A DNA stretch of 64,000 nucleotides from Cordilura impudica (Eukaryota; Arthropoda; Insecta; Diptera; Scathophagidae): the NCBI GenBank assembly GCA_963682025.1, contig OY821519.1:107922264-107986263 (forward strand). The letters are read 5' to 3'. Of the stretch, positions 24,209 to 35,135 are shown piece after piece. Position 1 is the first letter of the stretch; each line of letters starts with the position of its first letter. A program made the translations under genes and the position numbers. The notes below the pieces were generated by a model. It made no database searches and had not been told where the DNA came from. It saw only the letters and a list, made by a program, of their open reading frames with translations.

Positions 24209-25021
24209 ATGCCAAACACTAGAGCATCAGCTACAACGAGTTCTACCGATGGAACTGCTGCCGTTTCAAGCAATCCCGGTGTTCCAGCTTCGTCAACTAC
24301 TACCACAGTTTCGCTCAAATTTCCTCGTTTTTGGATGGAAAATCCAGCTTTGTGGTTCGCTCAAGTCGAGGCGCAGTTTGAACTTCATCACATAGAAGCT
24401 GCCAAAATTAAATTTTTTACCATTATCACTGCATTGGAATCAGAAATGCTGTCACAGGTTAGTGATATTGTTGTAAATCCGCCGAACGATGCATATGAAA
24501 AAATCAAGCATCGACTTATTGAGCATTTTTCTGTGTCTGAGGAAAACCGTATCAAACAGCTCCTCAACAACATAGATATCGGTGACAAGAAACCGAGCTC
24601 GTTGCTCCGCGAAATGCGAATGCTAGCAAACGGTGGTGTTTCGGAGGATTTCTTGCGCACCATGTGGATGCAACGACTCCCATCGCAGACGCAAGCCATA
24701 TTGTCAACATCTACAGAATCTCTGGACAACATTTCTAAGATGGCGGATAAAATCGGAGACATATCCACTTCAACTCCAACTATTGCAGCCATTAATCCAT
24801 CGTTTGATTTTTCTGAGATGAAGAAACAAATCGAGGAACTTACCACCGCTATTCAAGAGCTAAAAACCCGACGCCCAAGAAGCATTTCGCGATCGCGTTC
24901 CAAAGTCAGAGCAAATTCCCCATCTGGTATTTGCTATTATCATCATCGTTTTGGACGCAATGCTAAAAAATGCCGACAGCCATGCTCTTTCAACAACGTT
25001 TCGCAGCCGGAAAACTTCTAG
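24209..25021 (+). CDS. gag: Gag structural protein of the Mag-like retrotransposon
   Basis: An intact 270-residue frame starting [12 protein letters not shown], about 100 bp after the left LTR. The N-terminus is Ser/Thr-rich; residues 35-180 form a capsid-like helical region ([20 protein letters not shown] onward), typical of insect gypsy Gag with a DUF7041-like domain. Residues 205-220 look coiled-coil-like; then comes an Arg/Ser-rich basic stretch ([12 protein letters not shown], 221-232) and a degenerate zinc knuckle (Cys242, His245/246, Cys255, Cys259). It assembles the cytoplasmic particle that packages element RNA. It overlaps pol by at least 52 bases; pol is in the -1 frame, so a -1 ribosomal frameshift is likely. 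A six-A run at 24965-24970 lies at the beginning of the overlap and is a candidate slip site. Confidence 0.9.
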   Translation: MPNTRASATTSSTDGTAAVSSNPGVPASSTTTTVSLKFPRFWMENPALWFAQVEAQFELHHIEAAKIKFFTIITALESEMLSQVSDIVVNPPNDAYEKIKHRLIEHFSVSEENRIKQLLNNIDIGDKKPSSLLREMRMLANGGVSEDFLRTMWMQRLPSQTQAILSTSTESLDNISKMADKIGDISTSTPTIAAINPSFDFSEMKKQIEELTTAIQELKTRRPRSISRSRSKVRANSPSGICYYHHRFGRNAKKCRQPCSFNNVSQPENF

Positions 25022-28000
25022 ACTGGTCACTAGAAGCATCTAGTGGCCGCTTACCAGTAACTAATCGCTTATTTATTTACGACAAAGAGTTTAGCAAACA
25101 TTTTCTGGTCGATACAGGCGCTGACATCTCTGTCCTACCTGTATCAAATTCATCCAACCAAAAATGTCACCCAGAAAAATACAAACTTTTTGCGGCTAAC
25201 GGCACGCCAATAAACACTTACGGCGATGTCTTAATTTCGCCGACACTTGGGTTGCGTCGTTCATTCGATTGGAAGTTCGTGCTTGCCGATGTCGCTCATC
25301 CGATCATTGGAGCGGATTTCTTAAAAAATTTTGGTCTGCTCGTCGATTTAAAAAAATGTCAACTTATCGACTCCGAGACAGGACTTTGTTCCCAAGGACG
25401 TCTGGGATCGATTTCGAATTATTTGGAAGTGAAAACAATGGTTCATGGTACACTATACCACGATTTACTTTCTCGTTTCCCAGATATAACCAATCCATCT
25501 ACCGCCTCTAGGAATACAAAACATGGCGTAGAGCATGTCATCGAAACGAGGGGAACTTCTTTTTCAACAAAGCCTCGCAGACTTGCTCCAGATAAACTTG
25601 AAATTGCAAAACGCGAGTTCCAATTTATGGTTGATCAAGGACTTTGCTGTCCTTCGAAGAGTAGTTGGGCAAGCCCTTTACACATGGCAGCAAAGAAAAA
25701 TTGTCAATGGCGACCATGTGGGGATTATCGCCGGTTGAATGCTCAAACAATTCCTGACAGATACCCTATACCACACATCCATGATTTTACTCAAAGTCTG
25801 AATGGAACAACTATTTTTTCAACAATTGATTTGGTGCGCGCATACAATGAAATCCCTGTAGCACCGAAGGACGTTCCGAAAACGGCTATCATTACGCCTT
25901 TTGGATTGTTCGAATTCAAATACATGACATTTGGGTTGTGCAACGCTGGGCAAACTTTTCAGCGCTTCATGCATGAGGTTTTACGCGGACTAGATTTTTG
26001 TTTCCTATATATAGATGACATATTGGTTGCTTCAAAAGATGAAACGCAACATTTCCAGCATCTTGAACAACTATTTGAACGACTTCAACATTATGGCCTT
26101 GTTATCAATTTGGCGAAATGCGATTTTGGAAAAGCTTTTGTAACATTTCTTGGTCATCGCGTCGAAAGTGATGGTATTCGTCCAGTTCCCGAAAAAGTTT
26201 CCGCAATCATTAACTATCCGCAGCCCAAAACAGTTAAAGAAGTGAGACGTTTCGTAGCCATGATAAATTTTTATCGAAGATTCATCCCAAATGCTGCATC
26301 AACCCAGATTCCGCTGATCGTTTTTCAGAAGGGTAATAAGAAAAACGACAAAACTCCAATTGTTTGGACCGATGAAGCAAACTCGGCGTTCGAAAAATGC
26401 AAATCCGACCTTTCTAACTGCACACTTCTTGTTCACCCTTGCGACAGCTTACCAATCGGTGTCATGGTCGATGCTTCAAATGATGTTATTGGTGGTGTTT
26501 TGCAACAGATGTCTCCAAATGGTTGGAAACCACTTAGTTTTTATTCGAAGAAGCTTAGTGACACACAAAAGAAGTACAGCACCTACGACCGTGAACTTTT
26601 AGCTGCATACTCCGTGGTAAAGTACTACCGCCACATGCTTGAAGGCCGAAACTTTATCATCTTTACTGATCACAAGCCACTGACTTTCGCTTTTAAGCAA
26701 AGCTCAGAAAAAGCCACGCCTCGTCAATTTCGTCATCTTGATTTCTTATCGCAGTTCTCCACTGATATACGTCATATCAGCGGTCAGGAGAATGTGGTTG
26801 CAGATGCATTATCTCGTATCTCAACCATATCGACGCCAAACCCTTTTGATTTTAACGAGCTAGCAGAGGCACAAAAAACTGACAAGGCCTTGCAAGATTT
26901 CTTGTCACAAAATAAGCCATCGTCGTTAATTTTAAAATCCATACAATTTCTACCCGAATCTGTTCCTATCTTCTGTGATATCTCCACAAAAACCGCTCGT
27001 CCATTTGTTCCAGCATGTTTACAACGAAAAGTTTTCGATTCTATTCATAATTTGTCACATGGTGGTGTAAATGCCACATCGAAGATCATTCAACAACGTT
27101 ACGTATGGCAGAATATGAAAAATGACATCAGAACCTGGACTCAACAATGTATTACATGCCAACGTGCAAAAATCCATCGCCACACACACAGCAAAATTGG
27201 TTCGTATGCACCAATTTCAGAACGTTTCAATCACATCAACATAGATTTGGTTGGACCTCTTCCGACGTGTAAAGGACACACTTACATCCTTACATGCATC
27301 GATCGATTCACTCGCTGGCCAGAAGCCATTCCTATAGTGGATATTCGAGCTGTGACGGTTGCAGATGCTTTTTATAGTGGTTGGATTGCTCGATTCGGAG
27401 TACCGTCAAAAATATCTACAGATCAAGGTCGCCAGTTTGAATCTCAACTCTTCAAGGAATTGACACACCTTCTTGGTGCACAGCGCATCCGCACAACACC
27501 GTATCATCCATGTTCGAATGGAATGATCGAGAGGTGGCATCGATCTCTAAAGACTTCAATCATGTGTCACAATACTGCAAATTGGATGGATGTTTTACCA
27601 ACGGTATTACTAGGATTAAGAGCAAGTTTCCGTGAAGATGTAAACACAACACCATTTGAGCTAACATATGGTGCTACAATCAAGCTACCAGGTGAAATTC
27701 TCAGCGAAGCACAAGATTCATTACCGACCGACGATATCGTAAAAGCCCTTAAGTCTAAGATGAACGCTTTAAAACCCGTGGCCCCTGTGCACAAAACCAA
27801 CCGTACAGTTTTCGTGTCAAAACGACTTGAAAGCTGCTCACACGTTTTCGTTCGACGAGATTCTATTAAGAAACCATTTCAACCTCCTTACGATGGACCT
27901 TTTCCAGTTATTAAACGCACTGAAAAGACGTATACGCTCGAGATCAACGGCACGCAAAAAACAATTTCGATCGATCGTCTAAAGCCTGCATTCTCGCTTA

Positions 28001-28134
28001 ATATTGATATTTGCGAAGACTTTAAGACCATAACTTTTCCCATGACATCTCCTGCTCAACCTCCAATGCAGAAACATGTTCACCTTTCTAGCCGAATTCC
28101 TTGTAGACGTGGTCGAAAGGTGGTATTTAGGTAA
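24970..28134 (+). CDS. pol: Pol polyprotein (protease, RT, RNase H, integrase)
   Basis: An uninterrupted frame of 1,054 residues counted from the ATG at 24970; the true product is probably a Gag-Pol fusion made by -1 frameshifting, so this ATG is only a marker. Order of domains: aspartic protease ([11 protein letters not shown], Asp48); reverse transcriptase, about residues 205-400 (Asp287 in [14 protein letters not shown] at 347-350); RNase H (Asp501, Glu542 in YDRELLA, Asp567 in FTDHKPL, Asp612); integrase zinc domain (His693, His697, Cys727, Cys730) and core (Asp759, Asp818 in STDQGRQF, Glu854 in NGMIERWH). All key residues are present and the length is normal, so the copy could be active. 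The order RT-RNase H-integrase places it in Ty3/gypsy. No envelope gene follows. Confidence 0.95.
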   Translation: MPTAMLFQQRFAAGKLLDWSLEASSGRLPVTNRLFIYDKEFSKHFLVDTGADISVLPVSNSSNQKCHPEKYKLFAANGTPINTYGDVLISPTLGLRRSFDWKFVLADVAHPIIGADFLKNFGLLVDLKKCQLIDSETGLCSQGRLGSISNYLEVKTMVHGTLYHDLLSRFPDITNPSTASRNTKHGVEHVIETRGTSFSTKPRRLAPDKLEIAKREFQFMVDQGLCCPSKSSWASPLHMAAKKNCQWRPCGDYRRLNAQTIPDRYPIPHIHDFTQSLNGTTIFSTIDLVRAYNEIPVAPKDVPKTAIITPFGLFEFKYMTFGLCNAGQTFQRFMHEVLRGLDFCFLYIDDILVASKDETQHFQHLEQLFERLQHYGLVINLAKCDFGKAFVTFLGHRVESDGIRPVPEKVSAIINYPQPKTVKEVRRFVAMINFYRRFIPNAASTQIPLIVFQKGNKKNDKTPIVWTDEANSAFEKCKSDLSNCTLLVHPCDSLPIGVMVDASNDVIGGVLQQMSPNGWKPLSFYSKKLSDTQKKYSTYDRELLAAYSVVKYYRHMLEGRNFIIFTDHKPLTFAFKQSSEKATPRQFRHLDFLSQFSTDIRHISGQENVVADALSRISTISTPNPFDFNELAEAQKTDKALQDFLSQNKPSSLILKSIQFLPESVPIFCDISTKTARPFVPACLQRKVFDSIHNLSHGGVNATSKIIQQRYVWQNMKNDIRTWTQQCITCQRAKIHRHTHSKIGSYAPISERFNHINIDLVGPLPTCKGHTYILTCIDRFTRWPEAIPIVDIRAVTVADAFYSGWIARFGVPSKISTDQGRQFESQLFKELTHLLGAQRIRTTPYHPCSNGMIERWHRSLKTSIMCHNTANWMDVLPTVLLGLRASFREDVNTTPFELTYGATIKLPGEILSEAQDSLPTDDIVKALKSKMNALKPVAPVHKTNRTVFVSKRLESCSHVFVRRDSIKKPFQPPYDGPFPVIKRTEKTYTLEINGTQKTISIDRLKPAFSLNIDICEDFKTITFPMTSPAQPPMQKHVHLSSRIPCRRGRKVVFR

Positions 28135-28172
28135 AGATTTTTTGTCATTTTAAAATCTCTAGGGGGGAGTAA

Positions 28173-28338
28173 TGTAGGCGTACACTTTGTAAAAAACCAC
28201 TTGTTTAAAAAAATATATTTTAAATCATAACACAAAATATATTAAGTCAAAATGAAAAAATAAAATATTCATTCGAATTTTATATTAAAAACTATCGGAC
28301 GTGTATTTTTTTTCAATAAAATATATATACACACGATA
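28173..28338 (+). repeat. Right LTR (166 bp)
   Basis: Same boundaries as the left copy; preceded by the polypurine tract and followed by the TATC duplication. Confidence 0.92.
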
Positions 28339-28974
28339 TATCTTTCTTTGTTTAGTCTCAAATGAATTTGTCTTAATATTATTTTATTTTTTATTGTAAA
28401 ACTTGTTTTTTTCCAAACTAATAAAAAATATGAAATAAAATAAAAAAGACAAAATGGCTATGTATCTTGTTCTTAACGGCTTTAAAACCTATAATTTATT
28501 TGCGCACAAATTTATTTTCTTACTTTCCAAAATATATTTGCACATTTTTCTAAGATATATGCTCCAGAAAATGTTATTCAAAAAAAAAAATTATTATTTC
28601 ATACAATTTCATATATATTACTTTGGGGTACCGGGGTACCCCTGTCACTCTATTAAAGGTGTAAAAAAATATCGGTATTCCACGCTCTTTCAAAGGTATA
28701 AAATGCACCCACACCAATGAAAATAAAAAACAATTAAAAGATAAGACTTCTCATAAAGTTTGAGCTTTGTAAACCATCTGCAACCAAAAATTATTTCTAA
28801 TTGAAAATGAAATGGGCACCCGGGTACCCTGTCACTCACATAAGGGTTAAATAGAAATGCATTGGCGCTGGCCTGATTAGAACCAGCAAATATATAATTT
28901 TATTTAATAACTATCACAACATTTAGCGTAGATAATAAATTTAGAAAAACTCTTCTAAAAAACAATAATTTTGT

Positions 28975-29260
28975 TCATAATGTTGGCAAAAATGTTGATA
29001 CTTAATTCAAAACTCTTATTCAATCGAGCCAATTTTCAGTTTGCATATTCTCTTATATTATGTATGATTCTTGGTTTCTTATAATAGAATTTGTTGTTTG
29101 TTATTCTAAAATTTAACTTATTTTGCTATTTTATGTATTTTCGTTTTATAAGATTTATGATTAAGATGTATTTTGTAAACAAAATCAATTGCAATATAAA
29201 ATATATTAGAATTACAATAATTTTCTGCATAAACAAATAAATTTTTTTAGAGGTAGGCTA
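28975..29260 (+). repeat. AT-rich dispersed repeat, related to 3.8-4.9 kb
   Basis: Shares TTTATGATTAAGATGTATTTTG and AAATATATTAGAATTACAATAAT with 21295-21362. Confidence 0.35.
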
Positions 29261-29964
29261 TTTCCAACAAAATATTTTTCTGTGTACACCCTTTTTACAG
29301 TAAATTGTCGGCTACCAAAAGAAAACTCGGTTTGATAGATGGAGCAGTACACAAGAAATGAACGCTATTTCAGTGTTGAACAATATTTAATACATAATTA
29401 AAGTTTAGAGGCTACTCTTCGAAAATTTTTGCAGGCTGTAGTTGTGAACTTCGTCATTATGTATATGTGGTAGATAATGAAGAAAATGTAATGTACTTCA
29501 AAATGTTTATGAACTAAAAAATAATTATTACTTGATTATTACTTGATAAATCTAGTGCTAACGGAGTTCTCACGAATATTTTTCTACGTGTATAATTTAA
29601 AATGCTAAACAATTTCTTCTGAATGTATTTCCTATAAAATGAAAATTACTACAATACCAAAATAAGTTGCGTTCACCAATTATCGTCTTGTCAACGTGCT
29701 TCAATCCTATTTACTGGTGATTACAATTACAAATTCTATCATAATAAACTATTTAAATAGAATGTGTCTTTGGAGTCATTGTTATAAATTGCTGATTAAT
29801 ATGATACAAATTAATGTATACTTACTATCGATTGTTGGGTATTTCAAAAGAGAAGCAAAAGTTTGACCACATTAGTATTTAGAAACGAACGGAAATTACA
29901 TTCTTTTATCAATACCAAAAAATACAAAAAATAATGATGAACACAATTAAACTTGTTGCCGTTT

Positions 29965-30545
29965 ACCATTTGGTATAATGAGTTTGAGCTCATGATTATG
30001 TTTGCAGCTACTGAAAATATTTGATTCTACCGATCGCCTTGGAATAATCTTTTCAATCGATTTAGCGATAGCCTTCCATATGTCCGTCTCTGCGTTCATA
30101 TGAACATTGTAATCAAACTAAATATATTTTGAAGATTTTGCTATAAAAGTTCCTATCCCCCATTTGACGAACGCTATTTAAATCGGACAGACAGACTGAC
30201 AAAAATGGTCGGAAGATCGGTATTATTATGTACAAGTATATTAATAGAAATTTGGTGTATTATACCCACTAGTCAGCAGCCCAAAAATAAATTCTGTAGG
30301 ACATTTTTTAGTTATAGTCCCTATACAAAGTTGATCCCCCAAATTCATTTAAATATATAAAAAAATATGTATTGTATATAATTATTTTAATATAGTTATA
30401 ATCGGTGCATTTTGGACCAAGACACCATATAAAAATAACATCAGATACGGACTGCCTCAGAAATAATGTATACATGACCCGCTGTCGAAAAATATAGCAT
30501 ATGGTATTGTATGGCCGGCTAGACTGACTGTAGTGTTTTTACTTT
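29965..30545 (+). mobile_element. DINE-1-like repeat, very diverged
   Basis: Order of landmarks is kept (TTTGGTATAATGAG, TACCGATCGCCTTGGAATAA, GTCCGTCTC, AGTCAGCAGCCCAAAAATAA, GTATGGCCGGCTAGACTGAC) but many positions differ, so this is one of the oldest copies. Confidence 0.6.
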
Positions 30546-31194
30546 TTTACTATTTTATTTCGTTTATATGTTTTCATACAAAAAAAAAAAAACTTCCCAA
30601 CCAATTTTCGATTGTGTCACCAGCAATTTGATAACAGTTTACCATATTCGATTGTCATAAAATATTTTTTATTAAGACAAAAAAATTGTTATCATAATCA
30701 ACCCGAAACTCTGTTATTGAATCCATCGAAATTTAGCCGGAAAATAATTAGGTAGGCACAGTGAATCTTGTTTGCTTGTATTGCAACAATTATTTTAAGC
30801 AAATTTAATTTAAAATTCAAATGGTCGGATCTTATGTACATTTTCTTGTGCTCGCTTTATTATAGTGAAGGCGTAACATTGTTAAATAAGCAAATTCAAA
30901 GCCAACTCTATTAAGAATGAAACAGTAATACCTGCGATGCGATACTTTTTTCTGGTAAGTTTTGTCGGGTACAACAAGAATTTGTCCTTAAAATTTGTGA
31001 AATCCTCCAAAATCTTGAGTCACAGATAAAAAATAATGTGTGTCCGATCACAGGGGAGTTGTGATTAAAGATTAATTAAAGTAATTAAAGATTTTTTTTA
31101 TGAGACTTTTTTAAAATCGAACAGAAAGCGTCATCTATGTATCACTTACAGCAATCAACTGCAGGGGCTATGCTAGTATAAAAATATTTGTTAT

Positions 31195-31415
31195 TATTTA
31201 TTATTTCAACCAGTTAATTTTTAATTTTTCGTTTTTCGTTTTTCGTTTTTTATTTTTCATTTTTAATTTTTCATTTTTTATTTATCATTTTCCAAATTTT
31301 ATTTTTAATTTTTCATTTTTAGTTTTTCATGTTTTATTTATAATTCTTTTTTTTAAATTTTTGTTTTGATTTTTTATTTCTCATTTTTAATTTTTTATTT
31401 TTCATTTCATATTTT
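31195..31415 (+). repeat. T-rich low-complexity tract, left arm of an inverted duplication
   Basis: TTTTTAATTTTTCATT-type tract. Its stretch 31228-31370 matches the complement of 33180-33294 plus 33949-33982. Confidence 0.65.
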
Positions 31416-31417
31416 TA

Positions 31418-32200
31418 TACCCTATACCACTATGTGGTTTGGGTATAATGACTTTGTGCTGCTGTTTGTAACAACCAAAAATATTTGACCTAGACCCATC
31501 TTTAATTATACCGATCGAATCAGAATCACTTTCTGAGTTGATTTAACAATGTCCGTCCGTCCGTCCGTCCGTCCGTCTGTGTGTCCATGTAAAGCTTGTA
31601 ATCAAACTGTAGGTCGCAAATATGAATATATTTTGATGAAATTTGGTATATAAGCTTTTACCGGTCATGGGATGAACGCTATTGAAATTGGTGAGAATCG
31701 GTCCATGTTCAGACCTAGCCCCCATACAAATTACCCATATGAAATCGACATAAATTGCCATAAGATCCAAATTGTCATATAGATCTTACTCATATTGGGT
31801 TTGTACGCGTTCATTACATGCACTAATGAGTAGTCCAAAAATGATCCCTTTGACCCCATATAGAGCTGCTTCCCGATCTTCACTTAAATCTATTAAAAAG
31901 CAAAAATATTGCACTGATTCTTCTCAAATTTTGTTTGTATATATATTTCCAAAATACAAGAGACTTTACCAAACATGATCAGGATCGGTCCATTTTTGGA
32001 CCTAGTCCCTTTATAGATATAGCATCCGATATGAACTTTTTCATATCTGCAGCCGAAAAAATTAATAAAAATCCCACTCAAATTTGGTTTTTGCTTATTT
32101 TCAATGTCCAGTTAGTTGGGCCTAAGAGATAGGGTTTCTAAACGCATGGTATAGGGTATCGTATAGTCGGTCTAGACCGACTATAATTTTCTTACTTGTT
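31418..32200 (+). mobile_element. DINE-1-like repeat, full length
   Basis: Complete from TACCCTATACCACTATGTGG to CTTACTTGTT, with a (GTCC)5 array near 31553. It is inserted in T-rich DNA. Confidence 0.8.
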
Positions 32201-32356
32201 TATTTTTTATTATCCATTTTATATTTTTTATTTTTTATATTTTTCATTTCTCATTTTTCATTATCATTTTTCACTTTTTAAATTTTATTTTTCATTTTTC
32301 AATTTTAATTTTTTATATCTCATTTTTAATTTTTTATTTTTTATTTTTCATTTTTA
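32201..32356 (+). repeat. T-rich low-complexity spacer
   Basis: TTTTTATTTTTCATTTTT-type sequence between two DINE-like copies, similar in style to 31195-31415. Confidence 0.6.
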
Positions 32357-33133
32357 TACCCTATACCACTATGTGGTTTGGGTATAATGACTTTGTGCTG
32401 ATGTTTGTAACAACCAAAAATATTTGACCTAGACCCATCTTTAATTATACCGATCGAATCAGAATCACTTTCTGAGTTGATTTAACAATGTCCGTCCGTC
32501 CGTCCGTCCGTCCGTCCGTCTGTGTGTCCATGTAAAGCTTGTAATCAAACTGCAGGTCGCAAATATGAATATATTTTGATGAAATTTGGTATATAAGCTT
32601 TTATCGGCCATGGGATGAACGCTATTGAAATTGGTGTGAATCGGTCCATGTTCAGACCTAGCCCCCATACAAATGACCCCTATGAAATCGACATAAATTG
32701 CCATAAGATCCAAATTGTCATATAGATCTTACTCAAATTGGGTTTTGTATGCGTTCATTACGTCCACTAATGAGTAGTCCAAAAATGATCCCTTTGGCCC
32801 CATATAGAGCTGCTTCCCGATCTTCACTTAAATCTATTAAAAAACAAAAATATTGCACTGATTCTTCTCAAATTTTGTTTGTATATATTTTTGCAAAATA
32901 CAAGAGACTTTACCAAAATAATCAGGATCGGTCCATTTTTTGACCTAGTCCCCATATAGATATATCATCCGATATGAACTTTTTCATACCTGCAGCCAAA
33001 AAAATTAATATAAATCAGACTCAAATTTGGTTTTTGCTTATTTTCTATGTCCAGTTAGTTGGGCCTAGGAGAAAGGGCATGGTATAGGGTATCGTATAGT
33101 CGGTCTAGACCGACTATAATTTTCTTACTTGTT
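32357..33133 (+). mobile_element. DINE-1-like repeat, full length
   Basis: Same orientation as the preceding copy, 156 bp away across a T-rich spacer; it carries a longer GTCC array (32490-32520) and a small deletion before the 3' palindrome. Confidence 0.8.
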
Positions 33134-33179
33134 ATTTTTCATTTTTTATTTGTAATTTTCAGGTTTTTTTTCATTTTTT

Positions 33180-33294
33180 ATTTCTCTTTTTTCATTTTCA
33201 AAAACAAAAAATTAAAAAAACGAATTTTAAATAAAACATAAAAAACTAAAAATGAAAAATTAAAAATAAAATTTGGAAAATGATAAATAAAAAC
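33180..33294 (-). repeat. A-rich tract, right arm of an inverted duplication
   Basis: Inverse complement of the 31.2-31.4 kb tract (AAAAATGAAAAATTAAAAAT, TTTGGAAAATGATAAATAAA); it continues at 33949-33982 after a DINE-like insertion. Confidence 0.65.
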
Positions 33295-33947
33295 AAGTAA
33301 GAAAATTATAGTCGGTCTAGACCGACTATACGATACCCTATACCATGCGTTTAGTGACCCTATCTCTCAGACCCAACTGGATATAGAAAATAAGCATAAA
33401 CCAAATTTGAGTCGGATTTTTTATAATTTTTTTGGCTGCAGATATGAAAAATTTCATATCGGATGCTATATCTATATAGGGACTTGGTCCAAAAATGGAC
33501 CGATCCTGATCATGTTTGGTAAAGTCTCTTGTATTTTGCAAAAATATATACAAACAAAATTTGAGAAGAATCAGTGCAATAGATCTATATGACAATTTGG
33601 ATCTTATGGCAATTTATGTCGATTTCATATGGGTAATTTGTATGGGGGCTAGGTCTGAACATGGACCGATTCTCACCGGTTTCAACAGCTTTCATCCCAT
33701 GGCCGACAAAAGCTTATATACCAAATTTCATCAAAATATATTCATATTTGCGACCTGCAGTTTGATTAAAAGCTTTACATGGACACACAGACGGACGGAC
33801 GGACGGACGGACGGACATTGTTAAATAAACTCAGAAAGTGATTCTGATTCGATCGGTATAATTAAAGATGGGTCTAGGTCAAATATTTTTGGTTGTTACA
33901 AACAGCAGCACAAAGTCATTATACCCAAACCACATAGTGGTATAGGG
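33295..33947 (-). mobile_element. DINE-1-like repeat with internal deletion
   Basis: Inverted copy; the centre is shortened (GTGCAATAGATCTATATGAC joins distant parts). The (GGAC)n array of six units lies at 33792-33818. Confidence 0.8.
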
Positions 33948-33984
33948 TATAATGAAAAATTAAAAATGAAAAATAGAAAACGAA

Positions 33985-34120
33985 AATAATATTTTCACCA
34001 ATACAATCATAAGTCACACCGATTTTGTCTTACGGCTCACATGTTACGCTATTTTTGTGATTGTATTGTGTAATAGAAATTTACTCCTCTGTGCGTATAG
34101 ATGTTTCCACATCACAAACA
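33985..34120. mobile_element. Partial relative of the 37.9-kb MITE
   Basis: Inverse-complement similarity to 37910-38062 over about 130 bp (TCACCAATACAATCATAAGTCACACCGATTT ... GCGTATAGATGTTTCCACATC); one TIR is kept in diverged form. Confidence 0.5.
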
Positions 34121-34289
34121 CCGGTTTTTCGGTTTTGCTCATGTAAGCCAGTAACTCTGTTGAATATCAACCGATTTATAATTTCTGAGTGGCTTTAGAA
34201 AGTAGAAACTGTGACCTTTCTTAGACATGAACATAATATATAAGTAATATTGAGACATCTGTCCGTATTCCTCCAGCAAATTTTTTTTT

Positions 34290-34995
34290 TTAATTATGAG
34301 AGATGGGAACTTTATGAAGAAATTAAGTTCAGTTCAAAAAAGCGCAAGGCGACCATATTCACCAAGAAGTGGTTTCAACCGTACTTTCGAGAGTAAGGCC
34401 ACTAAAAGTGTGAAATAGTTTCGAAATTTTACAAGAAAGAGCAAAGTTGCCGATGCCACTAACCGTTTGACAAAGGACCATTTATCGAAAGCGCTGTCTA
34501 TGAAATATACAAAGGACAATGACAAAGTTTGGTCGCAGATAATAAAATCTGTTGCTGACACAAGCCCACTGCGAGGACTAAAGAGAGCATTCTCATGCCA
34601 TAAGCGTACATCATGTACATCATGTACGCTTATGGCATGAGAAGGCCGAAGAAGCTTTGGCCTTGTTTATGGAATTAGAACTTTCCAAGGACAAATATGA
34701 AATACTACGGGCATCTTAAATGCGACACGGAGTTGGCAATTTGCCCGGATACAAGCGCATTTCAATAGCAAAACAAAAATGCTGGACCACTGCATACGGA
34801 GGTTACGGAAGTTTCTGTGAAAGTGAATGTGCAGCATTTTATGGACCACGCAGTAACACAGCTGTTTGAGGGTCTTCGTGGAAATGAGTTAAAAACTTCC
34901 CGAGAAGCTACATCTGAAAAAAGCATGGTCCTATATTCCGAGATGCGGGTGCCATATGCTGGATATTTTTGTCCATACATCATCGGAATGCAATA
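34290..34995 (+). pseudogene. Fragment of an uncharacterised transposon ORF
   Basis: Pieces in different frames read KSKVADATNRLTKDHLSKAL, then SPLRGLKRAFSCHK, EEALALFMELELSKDKYEIL, GNLPGYKRISIAKQKC, and HTEVTEVSVKVNVQHFMDH followed by LFEGLRGNELKTS. The order Leu-Phe...LSKxxYExLR, then a Tyr-Lys-x-Ile-x-x-Ala-Lys-x-x-Cys block, then an (E/A)V-x-VQxxxDH block matches a multicopy invertebrate transposon protein family I know only as uncharacterised. Stops (for example after ILRAS) and frame changes show decay. A 52-bp inverted repeat interrupts it at 34591-34642. No element ends were identified. Confidence 0.5.
34591..34642. repeat. Perfect 21-bp inverted repeat, 10-bp loop
   Basis: Arms 34591-34611 (begins TCTCATGCCATAAGCGTACA) and 34622-34642 are exact complements. 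The repeat lies within the uncharacterised ORF fragment, and the arms are not otherwise repeated in the window. Confidence 0.9.
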
Positions 34996-35135
34996 AAAAT
35001 CTCATCATTCGCTCAAAGAAAATACGTTTTATTTTTAAATTAAATCATACACTCTTATTGTGTCACCCTTATATAGAAAACTAGCAGTATACCCGCTGCG
35101 GTTTTGTAATTATTAAGCCGTAATAGTATTAGAAA

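Larger units (their letters stand above)
23945..28338 (+). mobile_element. Mag-like Ty3/gypsy LTR retrotransposon, near-intact
   Basis: A 4,394-bp element with 166-bp direct LTRs (23945-24110 and 28173-28338) that differ at a single base (C versus T in the ATTTTCTTTC/ATTTTTTTTC stretch), so insertion is recent. It is flanked by a 4-bp duplication TATC (23941-23944 and 28339-28342). A primer-binding-site-like TGGTGACCCCGAG starts at 24113, two bases after the left LTR, and a polypurine tract AGGGGGGAGT (28161-28170) precedes the right LTR. It encodes gag and pol with no third frame for an envelope. The short LTRs, the ATTGGTGACCCCGA start and the compact size recall the Mag lineage; lineage is inference. 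It is inserted in the 3' flank of the piggyBac transposase remnant. Confidence 0.93.
21842..28846 (+). mobile_element. piggyBac-type element carrying a nested retrotransposon
   Basis: The outer element is bounded by perfect 17-bp inverted repeats CCCTTATGTGAGTGACA (21842-21858) and their complement (28830-28846). The right end is followed by TTAA (28847-28850), the piggyBac target; the left side has ATAA (21838-21841), one base different. Additional GGGTACC-rich subterminal blocks containing the GTGACA motif lie at 21875-21905 and 28624-28665. Without the 4.4-kb retrotransposon inserted at 23945-28338 the element would be about 2.6 kb, normal for piggyBac. It sits inside the remains of a DINE-like repeat (21379-21838). 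Confidence 0.85.

Noticed and set aside
33792..33818. GGAC/GTCC arrays as independent microsatellites
   Set aside because: They are constant internal parts of the DINE-like repeat.
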